A stretch of 5,257 bases of DNA from NCBI GenBank assembly GCA_016872125.1, contig VHBD01000111.1, positions 1 through 5,257 of the forward strand, written 5' to 3'. Origin of the DNA: Sphingomonadales bacterium (GTDB taxonomy: Bacteria > Bacteroidota > Bacteroidia > UBA7662). Of this stretch, positions 1 through 5,257 are shown piece after piece; within the stretch, counting starts at the first letter, position 1, and every line of letters starts with the position of its first letter. The notes beneath the pieces are model-generated. The model searched no databases. It was not told the origin of the DNA and was given only the letters and a program-made list of their open reading frames with translations. The position numbers were made by a program, and so were the translations under genes.

Positions 1-28
1 CCTGACGGGCAATTTCTAAGTCGGTCAT
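1..28 (-). CDS. Start of a gene running off the left edge, possibly formate-tetrahydrofolate ligase
   Basis: An ATG at 28-26 opens a frame reading MTDLEIARQ, with no stop before the window ends, so only nine codons are visible. The peptide resembles the conserved N-terminus of formate-tetrahydrofolate ligase (Fhs), which commonly begins with an S/T-D-I-E-I-A motif. That enzyme joins formate to tetrahydrofolate using ATP, giving 10-formyl-THF for one-carbon metabolism in the cytoplasm. The start lies 16 nt after the PiT stop on the same strand, with no clear terminator between, so co-transcription with the phosphate genes is possible. A short GGGC/GCCC inverted repeat (30-44) sits just before the ATG. 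Nine residues cannot prove a family; the call rests on the motif alone, and an unrelated protein is possible. Confidence 0.45.
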
Positions 29-44
29 TGGGCAATAACAGCCC

Positions 45-1490
45 TCAAGATAGGCTACGAACCAGCATCAACACCAAACCCGCCAAAAGGGCCGAAATGG
101 GTATGGTCAAAATCCAGGCCCAGAGCAATTGTATGGTCACCCCCCAACGGACCGCCGAAAGCCTTTTGGTGGCCCCCACCCCGATGATTGAACCCGTAAT
201 GGTATGCGTTGTGCTCACCGGAATTCCCATTTGTTCGGTCATGAACAAGGTCAAGGCCCCGGAGGTCTCCGCACAAACTCCTTCCAATGGAGTCACCTTG
301 GTGATTTTGGTGCCCATTGTTTTGATAATTTTCCATCCGCCGCTGAGCGTACCCAAACCAATGGCGGTATAGCATGCCAAAGGAACCCAGTCAGGCATGT
401 TCTTGATGTCCTCGATATCGCCATTCGCATACATCGCCGCTGCAATGATCCCCATCACCTTTTGGGCATCATTGCCCCCGTGCCCCACACTAAACGCCGC
501 CGATGAAAGCAACTGCAATTTTTTGAACATATCACCCACCCTGTACGCCGTCGGCGTTGTGAACTTCTCCACATACCAAAAAGCCAAAACAAACAAAAAA
601 GCCACCACCATAATCCCCCAAACCATCACCGAATTATCCGCCTTACTGTACGCCTTGGATAACTTTTGGCCATCCAACTGCAACGATTCCGGAAACAGCT
701 GCATGACTTGAAGCGATAAACCTTCAGAACCTACTTCATCGTACCCCCGAATAGCCTCTTTCACTTGGGGCTTCAATTCCCTCCATACCGCCAAACGTTG
801 TTCCGCATCCAAAATATCTTCGGAACCAGACTCGGAACCCGCTACAGATTGGGAACCCCGCGAAAGCGTAGCTTTAATTTTTTCTAAACCATAAACCTTT
901 TCGGTGGCCTCCACCATTTTGGCTTGCTCAAAATAATCAAAGGCAAACCAAGTCAACATGCAAGATGCTACGATAATTCCCGTCTTGTAGACCAAATTAT
1001 GCTGAATAGTCACCAACGTGATAAAAGCAGAAATTAACATGCCAATCAATGGGGCCAAAAAAATAAAAAATAGCGTTTTGGAGATTTTGTCCATCGCCAC
1101 AATCGCATCGAAATCCAAACCAGGCTGGTTCCAAAAAGCGTTGGCCAAAGCCGCCCCTGCAAATCCACCGATTAAGGTATGGGAACTGGAAGACGGTATA
1201 CCGTACCACCAAGTTAACAAATTCCATGTAATCGCCGCGATTAATCCCGAAAAAATCACTTCAAGGGTTATGAATTCCGCTTGAACTGTTTTGCCGATGG
1301 TATTCGCCACCGCATGATCTTTGAAAATAAAAAAAGCAATGAAATTAAAAAAAGCTGCCCATATCACTGCTTGCAATGGGGTCAAAACCTTGGTGGAAAC
1401 AACGGTAGCGATTGAATTAGCCGCATCGTGGAATCCGTTTATATAGTCAAATACCAGAGCCAGAACAATGATTACCAGGAGGAATGTCAT
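45..1490 (-). CDS. PiT-family inorganic phosphate transporter (PHO4 family)
   Basis: A 481-aa inner-membrane carrier that imports inorganic phosphate (in the bacterial family usually as a metal-phosphate complex) driven by a cation gradient. The sequence shows the family's inverted duplication. The first half has GFHDAANS (19-26) and GIPSSSSHTLIGG (97-109). The second half has GHGGNDAQ (336-343) and GIPVSTTHTITGS (422-434). Hydrophobic segments cover roughly 1-17, 37-56, 75-95, 100-118, 138-162, 169-185, 287-307, 328-354, 368-385 and 450-478. Between the halves lies a hydrophilic stretch of about 100 residues (186-286) containing a Gly/Ser-rich run (211-223). Such central loops are known in PiT proteins, but their length varies. 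The start is the first ATG after the DUF47 stop, 37 nt away, with no Shine-Dalgarno sequence. It is the last clear gene of a porin-DUF47-PiT operon. Family assignment is near certain; the coupling ion is not readable from the sequence. Confidence 0.96.
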   Translation of the reverse strand: MTFLLVIIVLALVFDYINGFHDAANSIATVVSTKVLTPLQAVIWAAFFNFIAFFIFKDHAVANTIGKTVQAEFITLEVIFSGLIAAITWNLLTWWYGIPSSSSHTLIGGFAGAALANAFWNQPGLDFDAIVAMDKISKTLFFIFLAPLIGMLISAFITLVTIQHNLVYKTGIIVASCMLTWFAFDYFEQAKMVEATEKVYGLEKIKATLSRGSQSVAGSESGSEDILDAEQRLAVWRELKPQVKEAIRGYDEVGSEGLSLQVMQLFPESLQLDGQKLSKAYSKADNSVMVWGIMVVAFLFVLAFWYVEKFTTPTAYRVGDMFKKLQLLSSAAFSVGHGGNDAQKVMGIIAAAMYANGDIEDIKNMPDWVPLACYTAIGLGTLSGGWKIIKTMGTKITKVTPLEGVCAETSGALTLFMTEQMGIPVSTTHTITGSIIGVGATKRLSAVRWGVTIQLLWAWILTIPISALLAGLVLMLVRSLS

Positions 1491-1527
1491 GCCGTATTAC
1501 TTTACCAATCACCAAAAAACTCAAAAA

Positions 1528-2175
1528 TTAAGCGTATTTAACTAAAATCGAATCCATAACATTCGCTGCGTCCTCAAATTTATCCGTGACTATTTCCATA
1601 ACTTGGTAGATTTCCCTTTTTTTGATCAACTCCTTGACATCGTTTTCCATATCAAAAAGTCGCTCAATGCACATGTCAAAAACATCATCCGCTTGGTTCT
1701 CGAACGAATTGATTTTGATGATCGAATCCGAAATCCTCTTGATGTTTTTCATGTTACGTAATTCGTAAACGGCTGCCTTGACTTCATGGCTTCCTTGACG
1801 AATGATTTCGGCCATTTTTCGAATTCCGTTATCATCCGGATTAACCTTATAGAAATTAATTTTTTTGCCAGAGGCATAGATATAATCGCAAATGTCATCC
1901 AAAGCAATAGCCAAGTAATGGATGTCCTCACGATCAAAGGGCGTGATGAAGTTTTTGCCCAATTCCTGAAAAATCTGGTGGGTGTACTCGTCGTTACGAT
2001 GCTCCAACTGCTCCAGTTTGGTAATTAGCGCCGCACGTTGGCTGTAATCATTTTCATGAACGATTTGGGTGATCAGGTCCCCCATATCACCCACCGTGGT
2101 AGCGACTTTTTCGAACAACGTAAAAAATACCTTGTCCTTGGGTAAGAAAATCGAAAGCATACTGTTCAGGCTCAT
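1528..2175 (-). CDS. DUF47 / PhoU-like phosphate transport regulator
   Basis: A 215-aa soluble, almost wholly helical protein of the DUF47 (PhoU_div, PF01865) family, whose usual length is about 200-220 aa, so it appears complete. The opening MSLNSMLSIFLPKDKVFF, followed by LFEK, is typical of the family. The body carries acidic, probably metal-binding helices like those of PhoU: LEHRNDE (57-63), FDREDIHYLAIALDD (80-94), FENQADDVFD (158-167) and DKFEDAANVMD (198-208). Genes of this family usually sit directly beside a PiT transporter and are thought to modulate its activity or its response to phosphate; the molecular mechanism is poorly defined. That pairing holds here, with PiT 37 nt downstream and the porin 29 nt upstream. 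Met6 is a possible alternative start, but Met1 gives the better family match. No Shine-Dalgarno sequence is seen; the upstream bases are A/T-rich. Confidence 0.93.
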   Translation of the reverse strand: MSLNSMLSIFLPKDKVFFTLFEKVATTVGDMGDLITQIVHENDYSQRAALITKLEQLEHRNDEYTHQIFQELGKNFITPFDREDIHYLAIALDDICDYIYASGKKINFYKVNPDDNGIRKMAEIIRQGSHEVKAAVYELRNMKNIKRISDSIIKINSFENQADDVFDMCIERLFDMENDVKELIKKREIYQVMEIVTDKFEDAANVMDSILVKYA

Positions 2176-2204
2176 AACATTGAGGATTTTAAAGTTTTAG
2201 GTAT

Positions 2205-3449
2205 TTAAATGCCGGCTTCAATTTGGAAACGCCAAACCCAAGTTGAGGTCATCGAGGTGTTTGAGGGATTCAACAGGGTTTGGCCTAATTCAGTTTGCCA
2301 TTTCAAGCGATGACCTTTGAGGTATCGACCCCAACCCAATCCCCAATATGTTGTTGGCTTTTGGTAGGCTTGGATTGCTGTCGAAGGTTCAATGTGGGAA
2401 AACCTCAATACCAAACTGTTCCTGTTGCGGAAAACATAACTTCCATCCAGATTATACCCCTTGCCTTGGTAAACCAGCGAAGGCTTGGTTTGGGAGGTAT
2501 CTTGAGACGAAAAAGTCACCGGCGATAATCCGGCTAACGTATTGCGTAAGGCAAATTCACCCGCTAAGGCCCATCCCTGGTGTTTATACAATACATCCAC
2601 AAACAAGCTACGGATATCCCGTGATTCATAAAGTTCTTTGCCGATACTTCCTCCCGTACGGGTTGCGTTGGTATTGTACGAAAAGGCAGTGGCTACCGAA
2701 ACTTTGGGACGAACTTCTCTCTCCAAGTCACCCTCAAAATAATCGCCCCCGTTGGTAAAGGCGCCCAGAGGGTACCACTCCATTCTCGCCGAATAGGCCA
2801 AAGCGTCTGTTTTTTCGATATTTCGTCCATTCCCTCCGGATACACATGCTCGAAGAGAAATGGGCTGATTTCCAATTTTGTTGTTGTAATAAAAATTCAA
2901 ACCATAATCACGATCGATCTGAAAGACCGAATTAAAAAGGGAACGATCCGGCATTTGCATATCACCCGAGGACACGATGCGTTGACGATTACCCGGTAAT
3001 TTACCTTGACCTAAACCAATTTGCCATTTTTTGGAAGGCCTGTAAAAAAACATGGCATCCCGGATGACATTCGGAAACTGGGTGTTTTCCCAGTCCATAT
3101 CCGAACGAGAAAACGATAACTGTACCACGTAATTAAAGCGAGGGTTGAGGATGAACCCATCCAAGCGCAAACGCAAGCGACGTACGTAGGCCTCGTATTC
3201 CGCATCCCCCAAAGCTTCGGAGGTCCATGCATCCGTTTGAAGTCCCACCCTGTTTTGCATACGAAACCTCAAACTCAACGAAAAGCCCGAGTCTGGGGCG
3301 GTGATGGACAAACCCTTGCTAAACGCGAAATAGGGTATGGGCTGGTCGATGTGTTGACCACGTGCCCAGGCGGGGTGCAAAAAAAAGGCTAAGGTGGCCA
3401 TAAACCTAATCAGGTCGCTCGAATCAAATCTTTTTGAAATAAACGACAT
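2205..3449 (-). CDS. Phosphate-selective porin, OprO/OprP family
   Basis: A 414-aa outer-membrane beta-barrel that should let phosphate (or polyphosphate) diffuse into the periplasm. Residues 1 to about 31 look like a signal peptide: basic residues (K6, R7, R15), a hydrophobic core (LIRFMATLAFFL, 13-24) and a possible cleavage site after AWA or ARG (27-31). The mature part has alternating amphipathic strands and two family landmarks: the arginine-rich strand VRRLRLRLDG followed by an aromatic strand (89-120), and FFYRPSKKWQIGLGQGKLPG (134-153), which leads into SSGDMQMPDRSLFN (160-173). This matches the porin O/P domain (PF07396). Met17 could be a shorter start, but it would drop all basic residues before the hydrophobic core, so Met1 is preferred. 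It is the first gene of the phosphate operon, downstream of the repeat-bearing promoter region. The last residue is Ile, not the usual aromatic. Family is well supported; actual specificity for phosphate is inferred from family and neighbours. Confidence 0.88.
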   Translation of the reverse strand: MSFISKRFDSSDLIRFMATLAFFLHPAWARGQHIDQPIPYFAFSKGLSITAPDSGFSLSLRFRMQNRVGLQTDAWTSEALGDAEYEAYVRRLRLRLDGFILNPRFNYVVQLSFSRSDMDWENTQFPNVIRDAMFFYRPSKKWQIGLGQGKLPGNRQRIVSSGDMQMPDRSLFNSVFQIDRDYGLNFYYNNKIGNQPISLRACVSGGNGRNIEKTDALAYSARMEWYPLGAFTNGGDYFEGDLEREVRPKVSVATAFSYNTNATRTGGSIGKELYESRDIRSLFVDVLYKHQGWALAGEFALRNTLAGLSPVTFSSQDTSQTKPSLVYQGKGYNLDGSYVFRNRNSLVLRFSHIEPSTAIQAYQKPTTYWGLGWGRYLKGHRLKWQTELGQTLLNPSNTSMTSTWVWRFQIEAGI

Positions 3450-3492
3450 AAAGGTGCGCTCTCAAGGTTAAGCCAGTGTTGGAAACGGGCAC

Positions 3493-3525
3493 AAGAATAT
3501 TAAGAGAATATTATGTAATTGTTAA
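3493..3525 (-). promoter_or_regulatory. Triple 11-bp direct repeat upstream of the phosphate operon (Pho-box-like), with overlapping promoter-like hexamers
   Basis: Read on the minus strand, three consecutive 11-mers lie head to tail: TTAACAATTAC (3525-3515), ATAATATTCTC (3514-3504) and TTAATATTCTT (3503-3493). Copies 2 and 3 agree at 9 of 11 positions; copies 1 and 3 agree at 6 of 11, five of them in the first six bases. Tandem repeats with an 11-bp period are the known layout of operators for PhoB/PhoP response regulators, and TTAACA-like hexamers are known from Bacillus PhoP. The match to a Bacteroidota phosphate regulator is inferred. The same stretch holds a sigma-70-like pair, TTAACA (3525-3520), 17 nt, TAATAT (3502-3497). 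A Bacteroidota-type -7 element (TAnnTTTG) is approximated by TATTCTTG (3499-3492), but no well-spaced -33 TTTG was found. A start of transcription near 3490 would leave about 40 nt of leader before the porin ATG. Confidence 0.42.
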
Positions 3526-3550
3526 CAAACCGGCTCTGAGCCAGGCTCAG
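3524..3550 (-). terminator. Overlapping inverted repeats at the end of the PaaG-like gene, weak terminator candidate
   Basis: On the minus strand CTGAGC-CTG-GCTCAG (3550-3536) forms a perfect 6-bp stem with a 3-nt loop and contains the stop codon of the enoyl-CoA hydratase gene. A second hairpin, CC-(T)-GGCT-CAG-AGCC-GG (3545-3530), shares the middle bases and is followed by TTTGTT (3529-3524). The two cannot form at once. The second has the shape of a weak intrinsic terminator, but its stem is short and bulged and the T tract is interrupted. An operator role is possible instead. Confidence 0.3.
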
Positions 3551-4323
3551 CGCCCGGTGAAGAGGGGGCTGCGCTTGGCATTGAAGGCGGCTACCCCTTC
3601 CTTATGGTCCTCGCTGCGGCCTGCGATCCCCTGGCAAAGGGCCTCGTAATCCAGCATTTGGTCCAAATCGGAGTGAAAACTGCGGTTCAGCATCTTTTTG
3701 ATGAGACCGATGGCCTTGGTGGGGGCCTGGCGGTAATGGTCCACCCAAAGGTTGACGGCCTGGTCCAGTTCCTCGTCTGGAACCGCCTTGTTGATCAAGC
3801 CCCATTGGGCGGCGGTTACGGCATCGATGCGGTTGGCTAGCGTGCTCATTTCGAAGGCCCTGGCCGAGCCCACCAAGCGGGGCAGGAAATAGCTGGAGCC
3901 CGAATCCAGCACCAAACCCACATTCACGAAGACCTCGATAAACTTGGCCGATTGGGCCGCCACCGTCAAATCACAGGCCAAGGCCAGGGAGCAACCTGCA
4001 CCGGCCGCCACCCCGTTAATTCGACCGATGATGGGTTTGGGCATATCGCGCATGGCTCGGATGATGGGGTTGTAGCGCTTGTGCAGGGATTCGCTCAGGT
4101 CCCGGTCCTTGGAATCCTTGATGGACTTGAGGTCCTGACCGGAACAAAAGGCTTTGCCGGCCCCTGTCAACACCACGACCCGCACCTCGTCGTTGCGGGT
4201 GGCTTCTTTGAGGGCGGCCTGCAGGGCATAGCTCTGCTCGTCGTCAAAAGCGTTGAAAACGTCGGGGCGGTTGAGGGTGATGCGAGCTACACCTTCTTCG
4301 GTTTGGAGCAATACGGTGGACAT
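3547..4323 (-). CDS. Enoyl-CoA hydratase/isomerase family protein, PaaG-like
   Basis: A 258-aa crotonase-fold enzyme acting on an acyl-CoA thioester in the cytoplasm. Visible landmarks are LTLNRP-like ITLNRP (15-20), the oxyanion-hole loops CSGQDL (60-65) and NGVAAGAG (103-110), D140 in GLVLDSG, and the C-terminal signature GRSEDHKEGVAAF plus KRSPLFTGR (235-258). Length, D140 and the C-terminus all resemble PaaG, the 1,2-epoxyphenylacetyl-CoA isomerase of phenylacetate breakdown. The first catalytic glutamate of classical hydratases (in GCELA) is Ser112 here (GCSLA), so an isomerase-type reaction is more likely than simple hydration; this is inference. No other phenylacetate gene is in view, so the substrate is open: fatty-acid or aromatic CoA esters are both possible. 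It starts 10 nt after the PAP2-like gene and is probably co-transcribed with it. The start is the only ATG fitting the usual N-terminus. It is GC-rich compared with the phosphate genes. Confidence 0.9.
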   Translation of the reverse strand: MSTVLLQTEEGVARITLNRPDVFNAFDDEQSYALQAALKEATRNDEVRVVVLTGAGKAFCSGQDLKSIKDSKDRDLSESLHKRYNPIIRAMRDMPKPIIGRINGVAAGAGCSLALACDLTVAAQSAKFIEVFVNVGLVLDSGSSYFLPRLVGSARAFEMSTLANRIDAVTAAQWGLINKAVPDEELDQAVNLWVDHYRQAPTKAIGLIKKMLNRSFHSDLDQMLDYEALCQGIAGRSEDHKEGVAAFNAKRSPLFTGR

Positions 4324-4333
4324 GTGGCTAAAA

Positions 4334-4987
4334 TTAGGTCATCCAAGGCAATCCCACGCCAAAGGCCATCAACCCTGCGCCCCAACCGTGAAGCAGTTCC
4401 CAAGGGCTGTGCGCGTCCAGGGCCAGGCGGGCTGCCGCAACCAAGCATGAAAGCAGGAACAGCACGGGAAGCACGGCGGCCGCGAGTGCAGGATCTTGGA
4501 ACGACCAATCCGCTCCGTGAAGGAACAAGGCCACGGCCATTCCGGTCAAAGCGCCCATCCCCAAACCATGCGCCGAGACCTTGGTCACCGGAAGCCATAA
4601 CCATGCCCATCCTACCAGCAAAAGAGCCAGGAGCAAGGGAGCGGTGAGCCAAGGGCTGAGGTTCAGGCCCTTGATCAGCCATAGCATCGTCCCCAAACAC
4701 AAGATTTGCACAGCGTACGGCCCACGGCGCTGCGATGCCAAGGGAACCTGCCACGAGGAAACGAGGCCCGCGCTCTTCATCCAAGCCAAAGCGACCAATG
4801 GAAGCAAAACCGTAACCAATCCCAAAGCCGCCGTAAACCATAGCCTGAACACCTTGGGATACATCAGCAGGTCAGGAATGCCGGAAGTCCATGCCAAACC
4901 ACTCAGATACAGCGGCATCCAAATTGGATGGGCCAACACCGACCACACAGTGGCCCAAAGGGGTGACGATTTTGCAGGAGGGTTCAT
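4334..4987 (-). CDS. Multi-pass membrane protein with degenerate PAP2 phosphatase motifs
   Basis: A 217-aa, very hydrophobic, Trp-rich protein with six or seven likely membrane spans (about 10-33, 47-70, 91-108, 112-134, 141-158, 167-190, 198-215). Three positions recall the PAP2 (phosphatidic acid phosphatase 2) active site. QRRGPY (86-91) stands where K-x6-RP would be, KVSAH (136-140) where PSGH would be, and R187-x5-H193-x3-E197 where SR-x5-H-x3-D would be, with D replaced by E. The histidines are kept but the phosphate-binding lysine is missing. It may therefore be a divergent lipid-phosphate phosphatase or an inactive relative; substrate unknown. I recall similar SAH / RL-x3-AH-x-P proteins in Bacteroidota. 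The start at 4987 is the first ATG after the rpoN stop, 19 nt away; a longer frame (to 5098) would overlap rpoN and add polar residues, so it is not favoured. No Shine-Dalgarno sequence is seen. The next gene starts 10 nt after its stop. Confidence 0.78.
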   Translation of the reverse strand: MNPPAKSSPLWATVWSVLAHPIWMPLYLSGLAWTSGIPDLLMYPKVFRLWFTAALGLVTVLLPLVALAWMKSAGLVSSWQVPLASQRRGPYAVQILCLGTMLWLIKGLNLSPWLTAPLLLALLLVGWAWLWLPVTKVSAHGLGMGALTGMAVALFLHGADWSFQDPALAAAVLPVLFLLSCLVAAARLALDAHSPWELLHGWGAGLMAFGVGLPWMT

Positions 4988-5006
4988 CAGGAGCTGCAGC
5001 CGGCAC

Positions 5007-5257
5007 TTAATAATTCTTGCGAAGGCTGGCGGTTGGGATTCCCAATTGCTCCCGGTACTTGGCCACCGTTCGACGAGCCAGCTGAAAACCCCTGGCATGG
5101 AGGGCTTCCATAATGGCCTCGTCGGTCAAAGGTTTGCTTTTGTTTTCGGCTTCGATCATCTCCGACAAAACCTGGCGCACTTCGATCGAAGAAGCCTCCC
5201 CACCGCCATCTAGGGCGATGCCTTCGCTGAAGAAAGACTTCAATGGAAAATGACCGA
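5007..5257 (-). CDS. rpoN: RNA polymerase sigma-54 factor, C-terminal part (runs off the right edge)
   Basis: The visible 82 C-terminal residues belong to sigma-54, which directs RNA polymerase to -24/-12 promoters (GG and GC elements) and needs an ATP-driven enhancer-binding activator. The frame runs through the window edge without a stop upstream (GHFPLKSFFSEGI as far as it can be read), so the rest of the gene lies to the right. The TTG at 5243-5241 is an internal codon, not a start. The pattern GGGEASS, then AEN-KPLTDEAI, then the RpoN box ARRTVAKYRE (5078-5049) and LGIP-S-RK near the end, matches the DNA-binding domain of known RpoN proteins closely; the box contacts the -24 element. The protein ends normally in SLRKNY. 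It is the first visible gene of a likely rpoN, PAP2-like, PaaG-like transcription unit, with 19 nt to the next start. Assignment is near certain. Confidence 0.97.
   Translation of the reverse strand, partial: GHFPLKSFFSEGIALDGGGEASSIEVRQVLSEMIEAENKSKPLTDEAIMEALHARGFQLARRTVAKYREQLGIPTASLRKNY

Noticed and set aside
28..506. Plus-strand frames at 28-372 and 204-506 over the PiT gene
   Set aside because: They are antisense to the highly conserved C-terminal half of PiT and their products show no domain features.
2172..2180. ATG-TTA-TGA mini-frame overlapping the DUF47 start codon
   Set aside because: Two codons out of frame can arise by chance; nothing else suggests translational coupling or leader-peptide control.
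2295..2758. Plus-strand frames over the porin gene
   Set aside because: They are antisense to a barrel gene with clear strand pattern and signal peptide; the Cys-rich products resemble no known family.
3461..3475. TGGCTTAACCTTGAG on the minus strand as a sigma-54 promoter for the phosphate operon
   Set aside because: The spacing between GG and the TTG part is one base too short and the essential -12 GC is missing.
3952..4647. A 231-codon open frame on the plus strand across the PaaG-like and PAP2-like genes
   Set aside because: It spans two well-supported genes on the opposite strand, has low-complexity Gly/Arg/Pro-rich composition typical of an antisense frame in GC-rich DNA, and shows no recognisable domain.
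4287..4841. A 184-codon minus-strand frame overlapping the PAP2-like gene in another phase
   Set aside because: The product is Gly/Arg/Pro-rich without membrane segments or motifs, while the competing frame has clear membrane spans and PAP2-like residues.
4988..5098. Upstream extension of the PAP2-like gene overlapping the end of rpoN
   Set aside because: The added residues are polar and unlike the family; the overlap would be long, and an ATG lies cleanly after the rpoN stop.

Overview
The window suggests a chromosome of Bacteroidota (Bacteroidetes) type. This is an inference from gene content (an OprO/OprP-type porin, DUF47 and PiT cluster, and rpoN followed by a degenerate PAP2-like membrane protein) and from the lack of clear GGAGG-type Shine-Dalgarno sequences at the five complete genes. 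Genus cannot be read from this much sequence. All seven coding regions lie on the minus strand, so transcription runs right to left. No rRNA, tRNA, CRISPR array, insertion sequence or phage gene was seen.

Right block (about 5257 to 3547, GC-rich): the C-terminal 82 residues of sigma-54 (rpoN, running off the right edge), then a 217-aa multi-pass membrane protein with degenerate PAP2 phosphatase motifs, then a 258-aa crotonase-fold enzyme closest to the PaaG-type enoyl-CoA hydratase/isomerase group. Gaps are 19 and 10 nt, so this looks like one transcription unit. It ends at a small inverted-repeat cluster overlapping the last stop codon.

Junction (3450-3546, AT-rich in the middle): the only sizeable intergenic space. 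It carries three tandem 11-bp AT-rich repeats in the direction of the downstream genes, with the spacing of Pho-box type operators and an embedded promoter-like pair of hexamers.

Left block (3449 to 1, lower GC): a complete phosphate-uptake module made of a phosphate-selective porin (outer membrane), a DUF47/PhoU-like regulator (cytoplasm) and a PiT transporter (inner membrane), with gaps of 29 and 37 nt. Sixteen nt after the PiT stop, a further reading frame begins whose first nine residues (MTDLEIARQ) resemble the start of formate-tetrahydrofolate ligase; it runs off the left edge.

As a system, the porin would admit phosphate through the outer membrane, PiT would carry it across the inner membrane, and the DUF47 protein would modulate PiT. 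The triple 11-bp repeat is a reasonable candidate for phosphate-responsive control. No clearly undescribed system was found. The most useful leads are the Pho-box-like array, the rpoN-linked PAP2-like protein, and the possible link of fhs to a phosphate operon.
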